DNA of 64,000 nucleotides from Seleniivibrio sp. (GTDB lineage: Bacteria > Chrysiogenota > Deferribacteres > Deferribacterales > Geovibrionaceae), in the NCBI RefSeq assembly GCF_021209385.1, contig NZ_JAJOIL010000018.1, positions 1-64,000 on the forward strand, given 5' to 3'. Each line of letters starts with the position of its first letter. The first letter of the stretch is position 1. A program made the translations under genes and the position numbers. This document shows positions 10,713-19,076 of the stretch, piece after piece. Below the pieces are notes generated by a model, which was not told the DNA's origin, made no database searches, and was given only the letters and a program-made list of their open reading frames with translations.

Positions 10713-11344
10713 TTCATACCCTCCAGAATATTGATTATCTCGCGCGGACTATTCACTGTGAAGTCAGGTTTGACCTCACTCACAGTACCATAGCCGAAAG
10801 TGCAAAAGCAAGTTTTTACCCCTGCATAGAAGCCTGATTCAATATCTGTATGGTTGTCGCCGATCATTATAGTATTGGATTTTTCTGCACCGTAGTCTTT
10901 AACAATGTTTTCAACGGGAACAGGGGAGGGTTTTTTAACGCCGAAACTGTCGCCGCCGTACCATTTGTCGAAATACCTGTCTATACCGTAATGCTGTACA
11001 AGTCCGCCCGTAAGTGAGGCTATTTTATTAGAAAGAATAACAGTTTTGATATTATTATTTTTCAGATACTTGAATATCTCGTCATAACCATCTATTACTT
11101 TGGTATTAACTGTCATTTTTGCTGAATAAAGCTTACGAAAATAGGTTTCCATTTCATCTTTGAAATTTTCTTCTCCGGCGGCGCGTATTACGAGCCTGCG
11201 GATTCCATCACCCACAAAACTTCTTGTCACATCAATAGAAAATCTTTTCAGACCAAAATGATTCATTGTATCGTCAAGACATTCGTGCATATCCTGCAGG
11301 GTGTCGAGAATAGTTCCGTCCAAATCAAATATTGCAAGGATCAT
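10709..11344 (-). CDS. HAD-family phosphatase (Gph/PpaX-like)
   Basis: A 211-residue haloacid-dehalogenase phosphatase. Motif I is DLDGTILDT at residues 7-15 (nucleophile Asp), motif II is the Ser in VILSNK, and motif III/IV includes MIGDNHTDIESG. A helical cap sits between motifs I and II, as in phosphoglycolate and pyrophosphate phosphatases. The substrate is not evident. Being first in an operon with a nucleoside deaminase and purB, a nucleotide or sugar-phosphate substrate is plausible but inferred. A GGGGGAA ribosome site precedes the ATG. Confidence 0.85.
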   Translation of the reverse strand: MILAIFDLDGTILDTLQDMHECLDDTMNHFGLKRFSIDVTRSFVGDGIRRLVIRAAGEENFKDEMETYFRKLYSAKMTVNTKVIDGYDEIFKYLKNNNIKTVILSNKIASLTGGLVQHYGIDRYFDKWYGGDSFGVKKPSPVPVENIVKDYGAEKSNTIMIGDNHTDIESGFYAGVKTCFCTFGYGTVSEVKPDFTVNSPREIINILEGMK

Positions 11345-11389
11345 AAATTCCCCCGAAATTATTAAATAAGTAGGCTTTTTGGGTTTTCA

Positions 11390-11418
11390 GTTATAGTATT
11401 TCTATAGCTGGTAGTCAA
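11390..11418 (-). promoter_or_regulatory. Sigma70 promoter of the HAD-deaminase-purB operon
   Basis: On the minus strand TTGACT (11418-11413), a 17-base spacer and TATAAC (11395-11390) form a good promoter about 45 bases upstream of the HAD start codon. Confidence 0.65.
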
Positions 11419-11445
11419 TATGATAAGGCGGTGATATAAGACTTT

Positions 11446-11904
11446 ATGCATGAATGGCTTCTTCAATACGGATACTTTTCGATGTTTCTGCTGGCGTTTC
11501 TCGCATCAACTGCGCTTCCGCTCGCTTCGGAATGGCTTCTGGTGGCGCTGGTCATAAAAGGGTTAAACCCTGTTCTGCTGCTTACATGCGCGGTTTCAGG
11601 CAACTATCTTGGTGCCTGCACGACTTATGCAATAGGCTTTTACGGAAGTGATTACGCTATCCGAAAGATACTGAAAATCAGCGATGAGAGCAGGGTAAAA
11701 GCCGAACGGATCTATAACAAATACGGTGCGATATCGCTTCTTTTCTCGTGGGTGCCTGTGATAGGCGACCCGCTGTGCCTTGTGGGCGGGCTTTTCAAAA
11801 TGCACTTTATCAAATATTCCGTGCTTGTCCTTATCGGAAAATTTATCCGTTATGCCGCAACGGTCTGGCTCACACTGAAAGGTACGGAAACCTTTATTCA
11901 GTAG
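11446..11904 (+). CDS. YqaA-like VTT-domain membrane protein
   Basis: A 152-residue inner-membrane protein of the YqaA/DedA (VTT, SNARE-associated) superfamily. Several hydrophobic segments are visible, with the re-entrant-loop pattern around residues 60-70 (GNYLGACTTYAIG) and VPVIGDPLCLVGGLFKM near 105-120. Relatives are implicated in envelope homeostasis and lipid flipping; the exact job of the short YqaA branch is unknown. The ribosome site is weak. Its last 11 bases overlap the converging terC-family gene. Confidence 0.8.
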   Translation: MHEWLLQYGYFSMFLLAFLASTALPLASEWLLVALVIKGLNPVLLLTCAVSGNYLGACTTYAIGFYGSDYAIRKILKISDESRVKAERIYNKYGAISLLFSWVPVIGDPLCLVGGLFKMHFIKYSVLVLIGKFIRYAATVWLTLKGTETFIQ

Positions 11905-12874
11905 GTTCTTTCTTTGTTTTCCAGAGAGAAAAAACAACTCCGGACGCCAGAAGCAGTATTGTTATAAACAGCGACTGGAGAGAAGAAAAATGATACCAGC
12001 CAAGCACTTCACCTATAAATATCTTCGATCCAATGAACACAAGTACAAGTGAAAGGGTGTATTTGAGATAGTAAAAACGCTTTATCATTGCTGCCAGGGC
12101 AAAATAGAGAGCCCTTAAACCGAGGATGGCAAATATATTACTGGTATAAACGACGTAAGGGTCTGTAGTAATAGTAAATACCGCCGGAACAGAGTCAACC
12201 GCAAAGATAACGTCCGCAAACTCGACCATGAGCAGAGCCACAAAAAGAGGCGTACAGTAAACTTGGAGTTTTCCGGTTTCCGGATGCGGTTCCTTAATAA
12301 AGAAATCGTGTCCGTGAAGGTGATCTGTTATTCTGAGATGTTTGCGCAGAAATTTCAGAATAGCATTGTCAGAGAGGTCGTCGTCGTCCCCCGTCTCTTT
12401 ATTGAAAAGCATCTTGATACCTGTGTATATAAGGAAGAGGGCGAAGATGTACAGAATCCATTCAAAACGGCTCACAAGTGCCGAACCCAGACCTATCATT
12501 ATACCGCGGAGGATTATGACCCCAAGAATACCCCAGAAAAGCACTCTGTGCTGATATTTTGGAGGGGTTTTAAAATAACCGAATATCATGGCTATTACAA
12601 AAATGTTATCCATCGCGAGGGATTTTTCCACAACAAAGCCTGTCAGATAGTTGAATCCGCTGTCGTGACCGAACTTCCACCATACCCAGACGCCGAATAA
12701 AAGCCCTATGGCTATGTAGAATACAGACATTTTAAGACTTTCAGTAACGCCTATCTCATGGTCTTTTTTGTTGAAAAGCCCCAAATCCAGTATGAGAAGA
12801 AAAATGACAATTGCAAAAAAGAGAATCCATGACCAGATTGGTTTAGACATAACCGTTATAAATAGAAAATCCAC
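11894..12874 (-). CDS. TerC family membrane protein (Alx-like)
   Basis: A 326-residue integral membrane protein of the TerC/Alx family, linked to metal-ion (especially Mn2+) export and tellurite resistance. Around nine hydrophobic helices are visible, with the family's acidic motifs in membrane segments: EKSLAMDNIFVIAMIF (about 84-99) and EFADVIFAVDSVPAVF. It starts at GTG 12874, preceded by AGAGGG; the ATG at 12850 has no ribosome site. I looked for a yybP-ykoY Mn2+ riboswitch upstream and found none. The 173-base upstream gap does contain a two-tier hairpin at 12992-13028. Confidence 0.88.
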   Translation of the reverse strand: MDFLFITVMSKPIWSWILFFAIVIFLLILDLGLFNKKDHEIGVTESLKMSVFYIAIGLLFGVWVWWKFGHDSGFNYLTGFVVEKSLAMDNIFVIAMIFGYFKTPPKYQHRVLFWGILGVIILRGIMIGLGSALVSRFEWILYIFALFLIYTGIKMLFNKETGDDDDLSDNAILKFLRKHLRITDHLHGHDFFIKEPHPETGKLQVYCTPLFVALLMVEFADVIFAVDSVPAVFTITTDPYVVYTSNIFAILGLRALYFALAAMIKRFYYLKYTLSLVLVFIGSKIFIGEVLGWYHFSSLQSLFITILLLASGVVFSLWKTKKEPTE

Positions 12875-12985
12875 AGCAAATACCCTCTGAAAATAATGTG
12901 TAAGACAATCTAATCCAGTTCCGGTTCAAACGCAAACACATTTCATTCCAGTTTATTTAACATAATATATCTTATAGGACGTAAA

Positions 12986-13028
12986 CCTGTTATCAGGGGA
13001 CAGGTGGAAATAACCTGAAACCCCTGAT
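12986..13028. other. Two-tier hairpin upstream of the terC-family gene
   Basis: ATCAGGGG (12992-12999) pairs with CCCCTGAT (13021-13028). Inside it CAGGT (13001-13005) pairs with ACCTG (13013-13017). CCTG at 12986-12989 can instead pair with CAGG at 12994-12997, giving a mutually exclusive fold. There is no T tract on either side, so it is not a classic terminator. It lies just past the stop of the binding-protein gene. Confidence 0.45.
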
Positions 13029-13047
13029 TATATTGGATTGCCCTGTT

Positions 13048-13836
13048 TTAGTGATTTGCGCAGTAGCTGTTGAAGATTCCGTTAAGGAATTTTACATTTT
13101 TGAATGTGTTTGTGTTGGCTCTTGAGAATTCAGACTCGTCCACTTTTACATATTGAGCTTTCAGACCTTTATATTCATTCCTGTCCTGCGGCGGCATCGG
13201 GTTCTTGTTCATAGGTCCAATTTGGTAGATATATACGTCGGGTTTGCCTGCAACCACAGTTTCTATACCTGTTTTGAATACTTTTTTCTTTTCATTGACA
13301 GTCATATATCCGCCAGCTCTTGTCACCATATCGCTTACGATACTGTCTGTTCCTGCTGACATCAGCGGCGTCTGAGACACCTCAAAAAATACGCTTACCT
13401 TGCATGCTGGTTTTTTCAGCCCGCTGATTTCCGTTTTAAGCGACTTTTCCAGCTCGTCGGCTATGTCAGCCTTTCCGAACTCTTTTCCTAAGTCTCTCAC
13501 CGCCATTAAAATCTCCGCCAGATTGTTCGGATCGTATGCATAGGTTCGGATGTTAAGCGCAGCTTTTATTTCATCTGTGAAATATTTTCCGTTTCCGGCA
13601 ATGAGCAAATCAGGCTTTAATGATTTGATGATTTCGATATTTGGCTTAAGATGCGTTCCGACTTCGACAGCTTTCGGGAAACCTTCCAGATTCTTTGTTA
13701 TGCCGACAATTTTATCTTCAGCGCCAAGCTTATGAATTATATCTCCGGCTGCCGGAGCAAGAATCACTACCCTTTCAGCAGCAAAAGCGCTAAATGATGA
13801 AAGAATAATCGCGGAAATTAGGAGAAACCTTAACAT
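13048..13836 (-). CDS. Periplasmic binding protein for iron complex, heme or corrinoid (BtuF/HmuT-like)
   Basis: A 262-residue type III (FecB-fold) binding protein with a cleavable signal peptide (hydrophobic residues 4-17, then AFAA). After it come the family opening ERVVILAPAAGDIIHKLGAED and LIAGNGKYF. It should deliver a metal chelate, heme or cobalamin to the FecCD-type permease encoded upstream. Sequence alone does not tell which ligand. Its first 47 bases overlap the end of the ATPase gene. The overlap encodes the signal peptide, so the start is credible. It is last in the five-gene ABC operon. Confidence 0.85.
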   Translation of the reverse strand: MLRFLLISAIILSSFSAFAAERVVILAPAAGDIIHKLGAEDKIVGITKNLEGFPKAVEVGTHLKPNIEIIKSLKPDLLIAGNGKYFTDEIKAALNIRTYAYDPNNLAEILMAVRDLGKEFGKADIADELEKSLKTEISGLKKPACKVSVFFEVSQTPLMSAGTDSIVSDMVTRAGGYMTVNEKKKVFKTGIETVVAGKPDVYIYQIGPMNKNPMPPQDRNEYKGLKAQYVKVDESEFSRANTNTFKNVKFLNGIFNSYCANH

Positions 13837-14530
13837 TATAAACCTCTTCTATGATAATTGGAGTTACTTCATTGTTTGATATATCATAAAGTATCTGTCC
13901 GTCCTTCATGAATATCAGTCGTTTGAAATATCTCATTGCGAGATTTATGTCATGCATGGTCGCAACTACTGTTTTCATTGTATCTTCAATGATATTCATT
14001 ATTTCCAGAGAGTGTCTTATGTCCAGCATGCTCACCGGTTCGTCAAGAAACAGGAAAGGAGTTTCCTGGTTGAAAGCCCGCGCAAGCAGAACGCGTCTTT
14101 TCTCTCCGCCCGAAAGTTCATTGAGGCGTTTGTCCTTGTATTTAACGATGTCGAAAAGAGTAAGTTTCTCAATGGTCTTTTCATCATCTTTTCTGCTGTA
14201 TTTCCCACTGCACATTCTGAATCTGCCCATTCGGACTATTTCAAACACCGTAAAAGGGAAAGCCACGTCCGGATTCTGTGCAAACAGAGCGAACATTTTC
14301 GCCCTATCCTCCATGGACATGCTTTTCAGCGGTCTGTCCATGTAGGAAACGTTTAATTCTGAATCTAGCAAACCACAGCTATAATTTATAAAAGTGCTTT
14401 TACCACAGCCATTTTCACCAAGTATTGCAACTTTATCATGTGTTCTTATTGATAAATCATTTATATCAAGCGCAAAATCATTTCTTTTATAGTATATTTT
14501 GCCGTATTTAATCATGCCACATCTCCGCAC
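13790..14530 (-). CDS. ABC transporter ATPase, FecE/HmuV type
   Basis: A 246-residue cytoplasmic ATPase that powers the FecCD-type importer. Walker A is GENGCGKST (about residues 38-46), the signature is LSGGEKRRVLLARAF, Walker B is FLFLDEPVSMLD, and the H-loop is ATMHDIN. It overlaps the permease gene upstream by 23 bases and the binding-protein gene downstream by 47, so the three are co-translated. The first ATG gives six residues (MRRCGM) before a second methionine followed by IKYGKIYYK; the internal one is an alternative start. Confidence 0.88.
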   Translation of the reverse strand: MRRCGMIKYGKIYYKRNDFALDINDLSIRTHDKVAILGENGCGKSTFINYSCGLLDSELNVSYMDRPLKSMSMEDRAKMFALFAQNPDVAFPFTVFEIVRMGRFRMCSGKYSRKDDEKTIEKLTLFDIVKYKDKRLNELSGGEKRRVLLARAFNQETPFLFLDEPVSMLDIRHSLEIMNIIEDTMKTVVATMHDINLAMRYFKRLIFMKDGQILYDISNNEVTPIIIEEVYNVKVSPNFRDYSFII

Positions 14531-15446
14531 GGCGCTTGACCAGAATGTAAAAGAAGAAGATGCCGCCTATAACCGCAGTGACAATACCGACAGGCAGTTC
14601 CGCTCCGGAACTTATGGCAGACCGTGCAAAAGTGTCGGCTCCCAAAAGCAAAAGACCACCGAATATCATTGAATAATAAAGGTTTGTCTTCATATCAGGT
14701 CGGAATATACTGCGGGCAATATGAGGAACTATCAGTCCGACAAAACCTATAAGACCGCTGTAACTTACTGCCACAGAAACAAGTATTGTAGCCGTAACAA
14801 ACGCTCCCGCCCTTTCCTTTCTGATGTTTACACCACCTGTTCTTGCTGTGCTGTCATCAAAGACCAGCATATCAAGCACAGCTGCGCGCCCGTTCAGATA
14901 CATGAAAGCTGCTGTAAGTACCAGAAAAACAATAGCAAGTTCGTAATAATCTATATAGCTGAAACCGCCCATGAGCCAGAAGACCACGGATGAAAGTGAT
15001 TCGTCGAAATAGAATTTTATGAATCCCATTATGGATGATGCCACTATATTAACTATTACACCGCAAAGTATCATTGTGACTGCGCCTTTTGCGCCACCGG
15101 AAAGTTTATAGACCAGCCAGAGTCCAAGAATACCTGTCAGAAATGCGAATGGAGGAACATATACGGGTGAAAAACCCGCTGCGATGGCAAAAACAGCACC
15201 CAGCGCAGAAGAAGATGCCGCTCCTGTGGTGAAGCTGTCTGCAAGTGGATTTCGCAGCACAAGCTGATACACTGAGCCTGACAGCCCAAGCATCGCTCCG
15301 ATCAGAAATGAAAAAACAGCTCTCGGCAGCCTAAGGTTTGTTATGATGTCAAAATTATCGCCGCTTAAGATGTCCAGCTTAACAGAGCCGAAAAACAACG
15401 ATGACGCTATAGCGATTATAACAAACAGCAGCCAGAGATATCTCAT
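14508..15446 (-). CDS. FecCD-family iron/heme/corrinoid permease
   Basis: A 312-residue inner-membrane permease of the FecCD/BtuC family, with the motif NPLADSFTTGAASSSALGAV near residues 70-90 and a conserved GLIGFVGLIVPHIAR loop that contacts the ATPase. About nine to ten membrane helices are visible. It forms the channel of the importer with the following ATPase and binding protein. Its ATG overlaps the stop of the ABC-2 permease by 4 bases, which ties import and export modules together. Confidence 0.9.
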   Translation of the reverse strand: MRYLWLLFVIIAIASSLFFGSVKLDILSGDNFDIITNLRLPRAVFSFLIGAMLGLSGSVYQLVLRNPLADSFTTGAASSSALGAVFAIAAGFSPVYVPPFAFLTGILGLWLVYKLSGGAKGAVTMILCGVIVNIVASSIMGFIKFYFDESLSSVVFWLMGGFSYIDYYELAIVFLVLTAAFMYLNGRAAVLDMLVFDDSTARTGGVNIRKERAGAFVTATILVSVAVSYSGLIGFVGLIVPHIARSIFRPDMKTNLYYSMIFGGLLLLGADTFARSAISSGAELPVGIVTAVIGGIFFFYILVKRRAEMWHD

Positions 15447-16180
15447 GGCTCCATCTCCTTTACAATGTACAAACAGAGCCAGAACAAAAAGCCTGCTATC
15501 AGTGCGGATATGCCGAAATTCAACATATATGATGCTTCTGTACCTATCACAGAGCCGCGTATGAGAGTTGTCGTGTATGTCATTGGGAAAATGTGTGCAA
15601 GATACTTAACAACTAAAGGCATTTTTTCAACGGGATAAAATGTGCCTGAAAGAAATATCATAGGCGTTATAACAAACGCATTCACTGCGAACTGGTCACC
15701 GTGGTTTTTGACCTTAAGCGCGACAGCTATACCCATCAGCGAAAAGATAATAAGGTGCATCAGCAGTGCCGGAATCATCACCAGCGACGGAATATGCCTC
15801 ATACCTGCGATGTAACCGTATATCAATATTATGATAACCGGGATAAGTCCTTTGATTATGCCGTAAATCACCTCTCCGGTGATTATCTCCCATCTGCCGA
15901 CGGGTGCAAGAAGATATTCGTCGAATGTCTTGAAATAGAAACGTGAGATGTTGATATCACTGGATATTCCATAGCTCTGGTTCATGCTGGTCATAGCTAT
16001 GAGACCAGGGATCAGGAAGTCTATGTATCCTGTCTGTCCGACTGTGGAGTTTCTGCCTATGCCGTATCCGAACGCCAGAAGAAACAGGAGCGGCGATACA
16101 GACGATGCTAAGATATTGCGGTATATACGGCTTTTCAACACTCTCATTTCGCGGTAGAGTACACCTATTATGCCGTTCAT
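15443..16180 (-). CDS. ABC-2 type exporter permease (NodJ/DrrB-like)
   Basis: A 245-residue membrane protein with six hydrophobic segments, typical of ABC-2 permeases such as NodJ and DrrB. The family's conserved loop is visible as MIFLSGTFYPVEKMPLVVKY. It should pair with the ATPase encoded just upstream, whose stop overlaps its start by 4 bases. The exported substrate cannot be read from the sequence. The odd feature is that it is followed, again with a 4-base overlap, by an importer permease. Confidence 0.87.
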   Translation of the reverse strand: MNGIIGVLYREMRVLKSRIYRNILASSVSPLLFLLAFGYGIGRNSTVGQTGYIDFLIPGLIAMTSMNQSYGISSDINISRFYFKTFDEYLLAPVGRWEIITGEVIYGIIKGLIPVIIILIYGYIAGMRHIPSLVMIPALLMHLIIFSLMGIAVALKVKNHGDQFAVNAFVITPMIFLSGTFYPVEKMPLVVKYLAHIFPMTYTTTLIRGSVIGTEASYMLNFGISALIAGFLFWLCLYIVKEMEP

Positions 16181-17016
16181 GCGTCTATCCTTCGTCCGGT
16201 TATTTTAAGATACACATCCTCAAGTGTCACTTCCCGCACCTTGGCTTCTTCGGTTATCTTTTCAAGGGTATTTATTGCTTCATGACGTGTTTCGAAATAG
16301 ATAGTTTCTATTTCATTTTCTTTATAAACATCAAGCGCATACTTGCCTATGGTATTTTTCAGCTCTTTTGTTTTTCCCTCAGCGGCTATTTTTCCGCTGT
16401 CCATGATTATAACACGGTCAGAGAGCATCTCCGCCTCTTCAATGTAGTGAGTGGTCATGACAACTGTGCATCCGTGGTTTTTGTTTATTGAGCGGATGAA
16501 ATTCCAGAGAGTTCTGCGGACGCTTGCGTCCAGTCCGGTGGTGGGTTCGTCAAGAAAAAGCACTTTCGGGTTATGCAGAAGTGCGCGTGCTATCACCAGC
16601 CTGCGCTTCATACCGCCTGAAAGCTTTTCCGCGGTCTTGTCCTTGTGGTCTCCAAGTCCTGAAAAATCGAGCGCGCCGCTCACAGCCTTTTGAATATCTT
16701 TTATTCCGAATAGTTTGCAGTGTACTATCAGGTTCTCTTCAACTGTAAGGTCACGGTCTACGTTGTTGTGCTGAGGAACCACGCCAATCTCTCTTTTTAT
16801 ATTGTTGTCATCGGCGCTGAATACCTTTCCGTTATAAAGAATTTTCCCTGATGTCGGGCGCGAAAGTCCGGTCAGCATGTTCACGGTGGTTGTCTTCCCT
16901 GCTCCGTTGGGTCCAAGAAGAGCAACGGATTCTCCCGTACCGACAGATAGCGAAATACCGTCCACAGCGGCTTTTTTGTCGAATTTCTTCACAAGCTCAA
17001 CAGCTTCAATCAACAT
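16177..17016 (-). CDS. ABC-2 exporter ATPase (NodI/DrrA-like)
   Basis: A 279-residue ATPase. Walker A is GPNGAGKTTT, the Q-loop is in VVPQHNNVD, the signature is LSGGMKRRLVIARAL, Walker B is KVLFLDEPTTGLD, and the H-loop is TTHYIEEAE. A C-terminal extension of about 70 residues matches the DrrA/NodI type. An upstream in-frame ATG at 17034 exists, but AGGAGA (17021-17026) sits 4 bases before the ATG at 17016, so I use that start. It heads a five-gene operon behind a strong promoter at 17041-17069. Confidence 0.88.
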   Translation of the reverse strand: MLIEAVELVKKFDKKAAVDGISLSVGTGESVALLGPNGAGKTTTVNMLTGLSRPTSGKILYNGKVFSADDNNIKREIGVVPQHNNVDRDLTVEENLIVHCKLFGIKDIQKAVSGALDFSGLGDHKDKTAEKLSGGMKRRLVIARALLHNPKVLFLDEPTTGLDASVRRTLWNFIRSINKNHGCTVVMTTHYIEEAEMLSDRVIIMDSGKIAAEGKTKELKNTIGKYALDVYKENEIETIYFETRHEAINTLEKITEEAKVREVTLEDVYLKITGRRIDA

Positions 17017-17040
17017 TAATTCTCCTTCATACAAAAACCT

Positions 17041-17069
17041 ATTGTATAAGAGTGATGGATATTTGACAA
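17041..17069 (-). promoter_or_regulatory. Promoter of the ABC transporter operon
   Basis: On the minus strand TTGTCA (17069-17064), a 17-base spacer and TACAAT (17046-17041). Its -35 hexamer overlaps the -35 of the opposing promoter at 17063-17068, so the two polymerases probably exclude each other. Confidence 0.7.
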
Positions 17070-17092
17070 GAACAGTCTTTTGAAAGTAAGAT
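17063..17092 (+). promoter_or_regulatory. Promoter of the thioesterase gene
   Basis: TTGACA (17063-17068), an 18-base spacer and TAAGAT (17087-17092). The predicted start site falls at about 17098-17100, on the ATG at 17099, so the message may be leaderless. Confidence 0.6.
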
Positions 17093-17098
17093 GGTTAA

Positions 17099-17551
17099 AT
17101 GGACGCAAAAGTTTACGAATGTATAAAAGAAGTTTTTGAAACGAATACGCCATTCAGCAATAACCTTGGTATAAAAGTCTTGCTGGATGAATCACTTAAC
17201 CCGTATATCAGACTTGAGAAGCAGGAACACCTTATAGGTAATTACATGCAGAATATCCTGCACGGCGGCGTGATATCCAGTGTATTGGATATAATAGGCG
17301 CCATCGTGGCTGTTGACGGAGTCATTAACCGTATGAAAGACGAACCGAAAGCCGAGATAATGAAAAAATTTGAAAAACTTGGTACAATCGACATGCGGGT
17401 GGACTACCTGCGTCCAGGACGCGGAGATTATTTCATCGCAACCGGAGAAGCCATGCGTACAGGCAACAAGGTTTCTGTTGTCAGAACAAAACTGAAAAAC
17501 AATGAAAATATACTTATTGCTGCCGGAACAGGCACCTATATGGTTGGATAA
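17099..17551 (+). CDS. Hotdog-fold thioesterase (PaaI/YiiD-like)
   Basis: A 150-residue protein with the hotdog thioesterase motif NILHGGVISSVLDIIGAIVAV (residues about 58-78), where HGG starts the central helix. The second half reads VDYLRPGRGDYFIATGEA, as in acyl-CoA thioesterases. The substrate is unknown. There is no ribosome site before the ATG, and a promoter lies so close that the transcript may begin at the start codon. Its stop codon TAA overlaps the ATG of the glycosyltransferase (TAATG). Confidence 0.82.
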   Translation: MDAKVYECIKEVFETNTPFSNNLGIKVLLDESLNPYIRLEKQEHLIGNYMQNILHGGVISSVLDIIGAIVAVDGVINRMKDEPKAEIMKKFEKLGTIDMRVDYLRPGRGDYFIATGEAMRTGNKVSVVRTKLKNNENILIAAGTGTYMVG

Positions 17552-18630
17552 TGAAGATAATCCATGTTGATACAGGCAAAGAATGGCGCGGCGGGCAGAG
17601 GCAGGCTCAGTTTCTGCATGAAGGACTTTTGGAATCAGGCTTCCAGTCTATTCTGGTGTGCAATGCCGACGGACAGTTCCCGAAAAGGGGCGTTGAATCT
17701 ATAGTCCCCATGAAATTCAAAGGCGAAACCGACCTTAGCTTCATGCGTGAACTGAAAAAGCTGATACGCATGGAGAAACCTGACATAGTTCATACCCACG
17801 ACGCCCATTCGCTTACCCCTGCTCTTCTGACAAAAGTAATGGGTACGAACTTCAAGCTGATAAACACCAGACGGGTGGATTTTTCTGTCAACAAAGGATA
17901 TTTCAGCCGGAAAAAATATGACAACCGTCAGGTTGACGTAATTGTTGCGATATCCAGAGCCATAAGGGATATGCTTATAAACGATGGAGTCAGCAAATCA
18001 AAAGTGCGCCTCATAAACAGCGGCGTACGATTTCCAAAATCCATCAATTATCAGTTATACAGAGAACTTATTGAAAAATATGAACTTTATGGGAAGTATG
18101 TTATTGGTAACGTGGCAAATATATCTGACCATAAAGACCAGAAAACACTCATAGATGCGTTTGTTCGTTTCAGATCGGAAGCTGAAAACGCTGTACTTAT
18201 GATTGTCGGCGGCGGTCCTCTTTATGCTGAAATTAAAGCCTATGCGGAGTCAAGCCCTTATTCCGACAGTATAGTTTTTACCGGTCACACCGAAAACGTA
18301 TACGAACATCTGGCACTTTTTGATGTTTTCTGTATGTCATCAAAAACAGAAGGACTTTGCACTTCCATAATAGATGCGATGTTTATGATGCGCCCTGTTG
18401 CAGCAACTGCCGCTGGCGGGATTCCTGAGCTTGTAAAAGACAATTTCAACGGGCTGCTTACGCCTGTCAAGGATGCTGACGCGCTTTCCGAAAGCTTTAA
18501 TCTGATGTATGACGACAGGGATCTTGCGGATAAATTTTCATCGAACGGTTTTCATACGGCGTTAAAATTTTCTGACAACGCAATGGTTTCCAGCTATATC
18601 AGACTTTACGAGGAACTTTCGCGTATATAA
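17551..18630 (+). CDS. Glycosyltransferase family 4
   Basis: A 359-residue GT-B-fold glycosyltransferase. The N-terminal domain opens with KEWRGGQRQAQFLHEGL. The C-terminal Rossmann domain has the nucleotide-sugar-binding stretch SSKTEGLCTSIIDAM (about 268-282) followed by AAGGIPELV. It would transfer a sugar from a nucleotide donor to a lipid or polysaccharide acceptor at the cytoplasmic face; the acceptor is unknown. It is translationally coupled to the thioesterase. The last 25 bases overlap the converging folA gene. Confidence 0.85.
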   Translation: MKIIHVDTGKEWRGGQRQAQFLHEGLLESGFQSILVCNADGQFPKRGVESIVPMKFKGETDLSFMRELKKLIRMEKPDIVHTHDAHSLTPALLTKVMGTNFKLINTRRVDFSVNKGYFSRKKYDNRQVDVIVAISRAIRDMLINDGVSKSKVRLINSGVRFPKSINYQLYRELIEKYELYGKYVIGNVANISDHKDQKTLIDAFVRFRSEAENAVLMIVGGGPLYAEIKAYAESSPYSDSIVFTGHTENVYEHLALFDVFCMSSKTEGLCTSIIDAMFMMRPVAATAAGGIPELVKDNFNGLLTPVKDADALSESFNLMYDDRDLADKFSSNGFHTALKFSDNAMVSSYIRLYEELSRI

Positions 18631-19076
18631 TGCACCATAACGAATCTGTCGTTAAAGACCTTTTCCGCCTCGTGCCATTTCAGAAAATCAATTTCAGGAA
18701 AAAATACATCTCCTTTATACCGACCTTTCACCCATGAGATATACATGTGATCCACGATATTGATGGCATGGTTGTAAATATTTGCACCGCCAATAAAAAA
18801 CAATTTCTTGTCCGATTGCTCGCCTATCCTGACGGCCTCAAGAATTGACGGGCAGGTGACAACTCCTTCTATTTTTTGTGAAGTGATAACAATATTTTCC
18901 CTATCCGGGAGCGGTCTGCCTATGGATTCGTATGTTTTCCTGCCCATTACAACTATGTTGCCTATGGTCAGTTTCTTAAAAAGCTGTAATTCTTCCGGAA
19001 TATGCCACGGGATCCCCCCGTTTGCACCAATAATTCTATTTTCTGTCATAGCTGCAATAAGATAAAGTTCCTTCAC
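18606..19076 (-). CDS. folA: Dihydrofolate reductase
   Basis: FolA reduces dihydrofolate to tetrahydrofolate with NADPH. At 156 residues it has the normal length. Visible motifs are LIAAMTENRIIGANGGIPWH, the acidic Glu of HIPEELQLFK in the active site, VVMGRKTYESIGRPLP for NADPH binding, and FFIGGANIY. It is the last gene of a long minus-strand operon and overlaps the preceding glycosyltransferase-2 gene by 4 bases. No thyA is visible in the window. Confidence 0.95.
   Translation of the reverse strand: MKELYLIAAMTENRIIGANGGIPWHIPEELQLFKKLTIGNIVVMGRKTYESIGRPLPDRENIVITSQKIEGVVTCPSILEAVRIGEQSDKKLFFIGGANIYNHAINIVDHMYISWVKGRYKGDVFFPEIDFLKWHEAEKVFNDRFVMVHYIRESSS

Noticed and set aside
12875-13047. 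yybP-ykoY manganese riboswitch upstream of the TerC gene
   Set aside because: The characteristic conserved loops were not found; only the two-tier hairpin is present.
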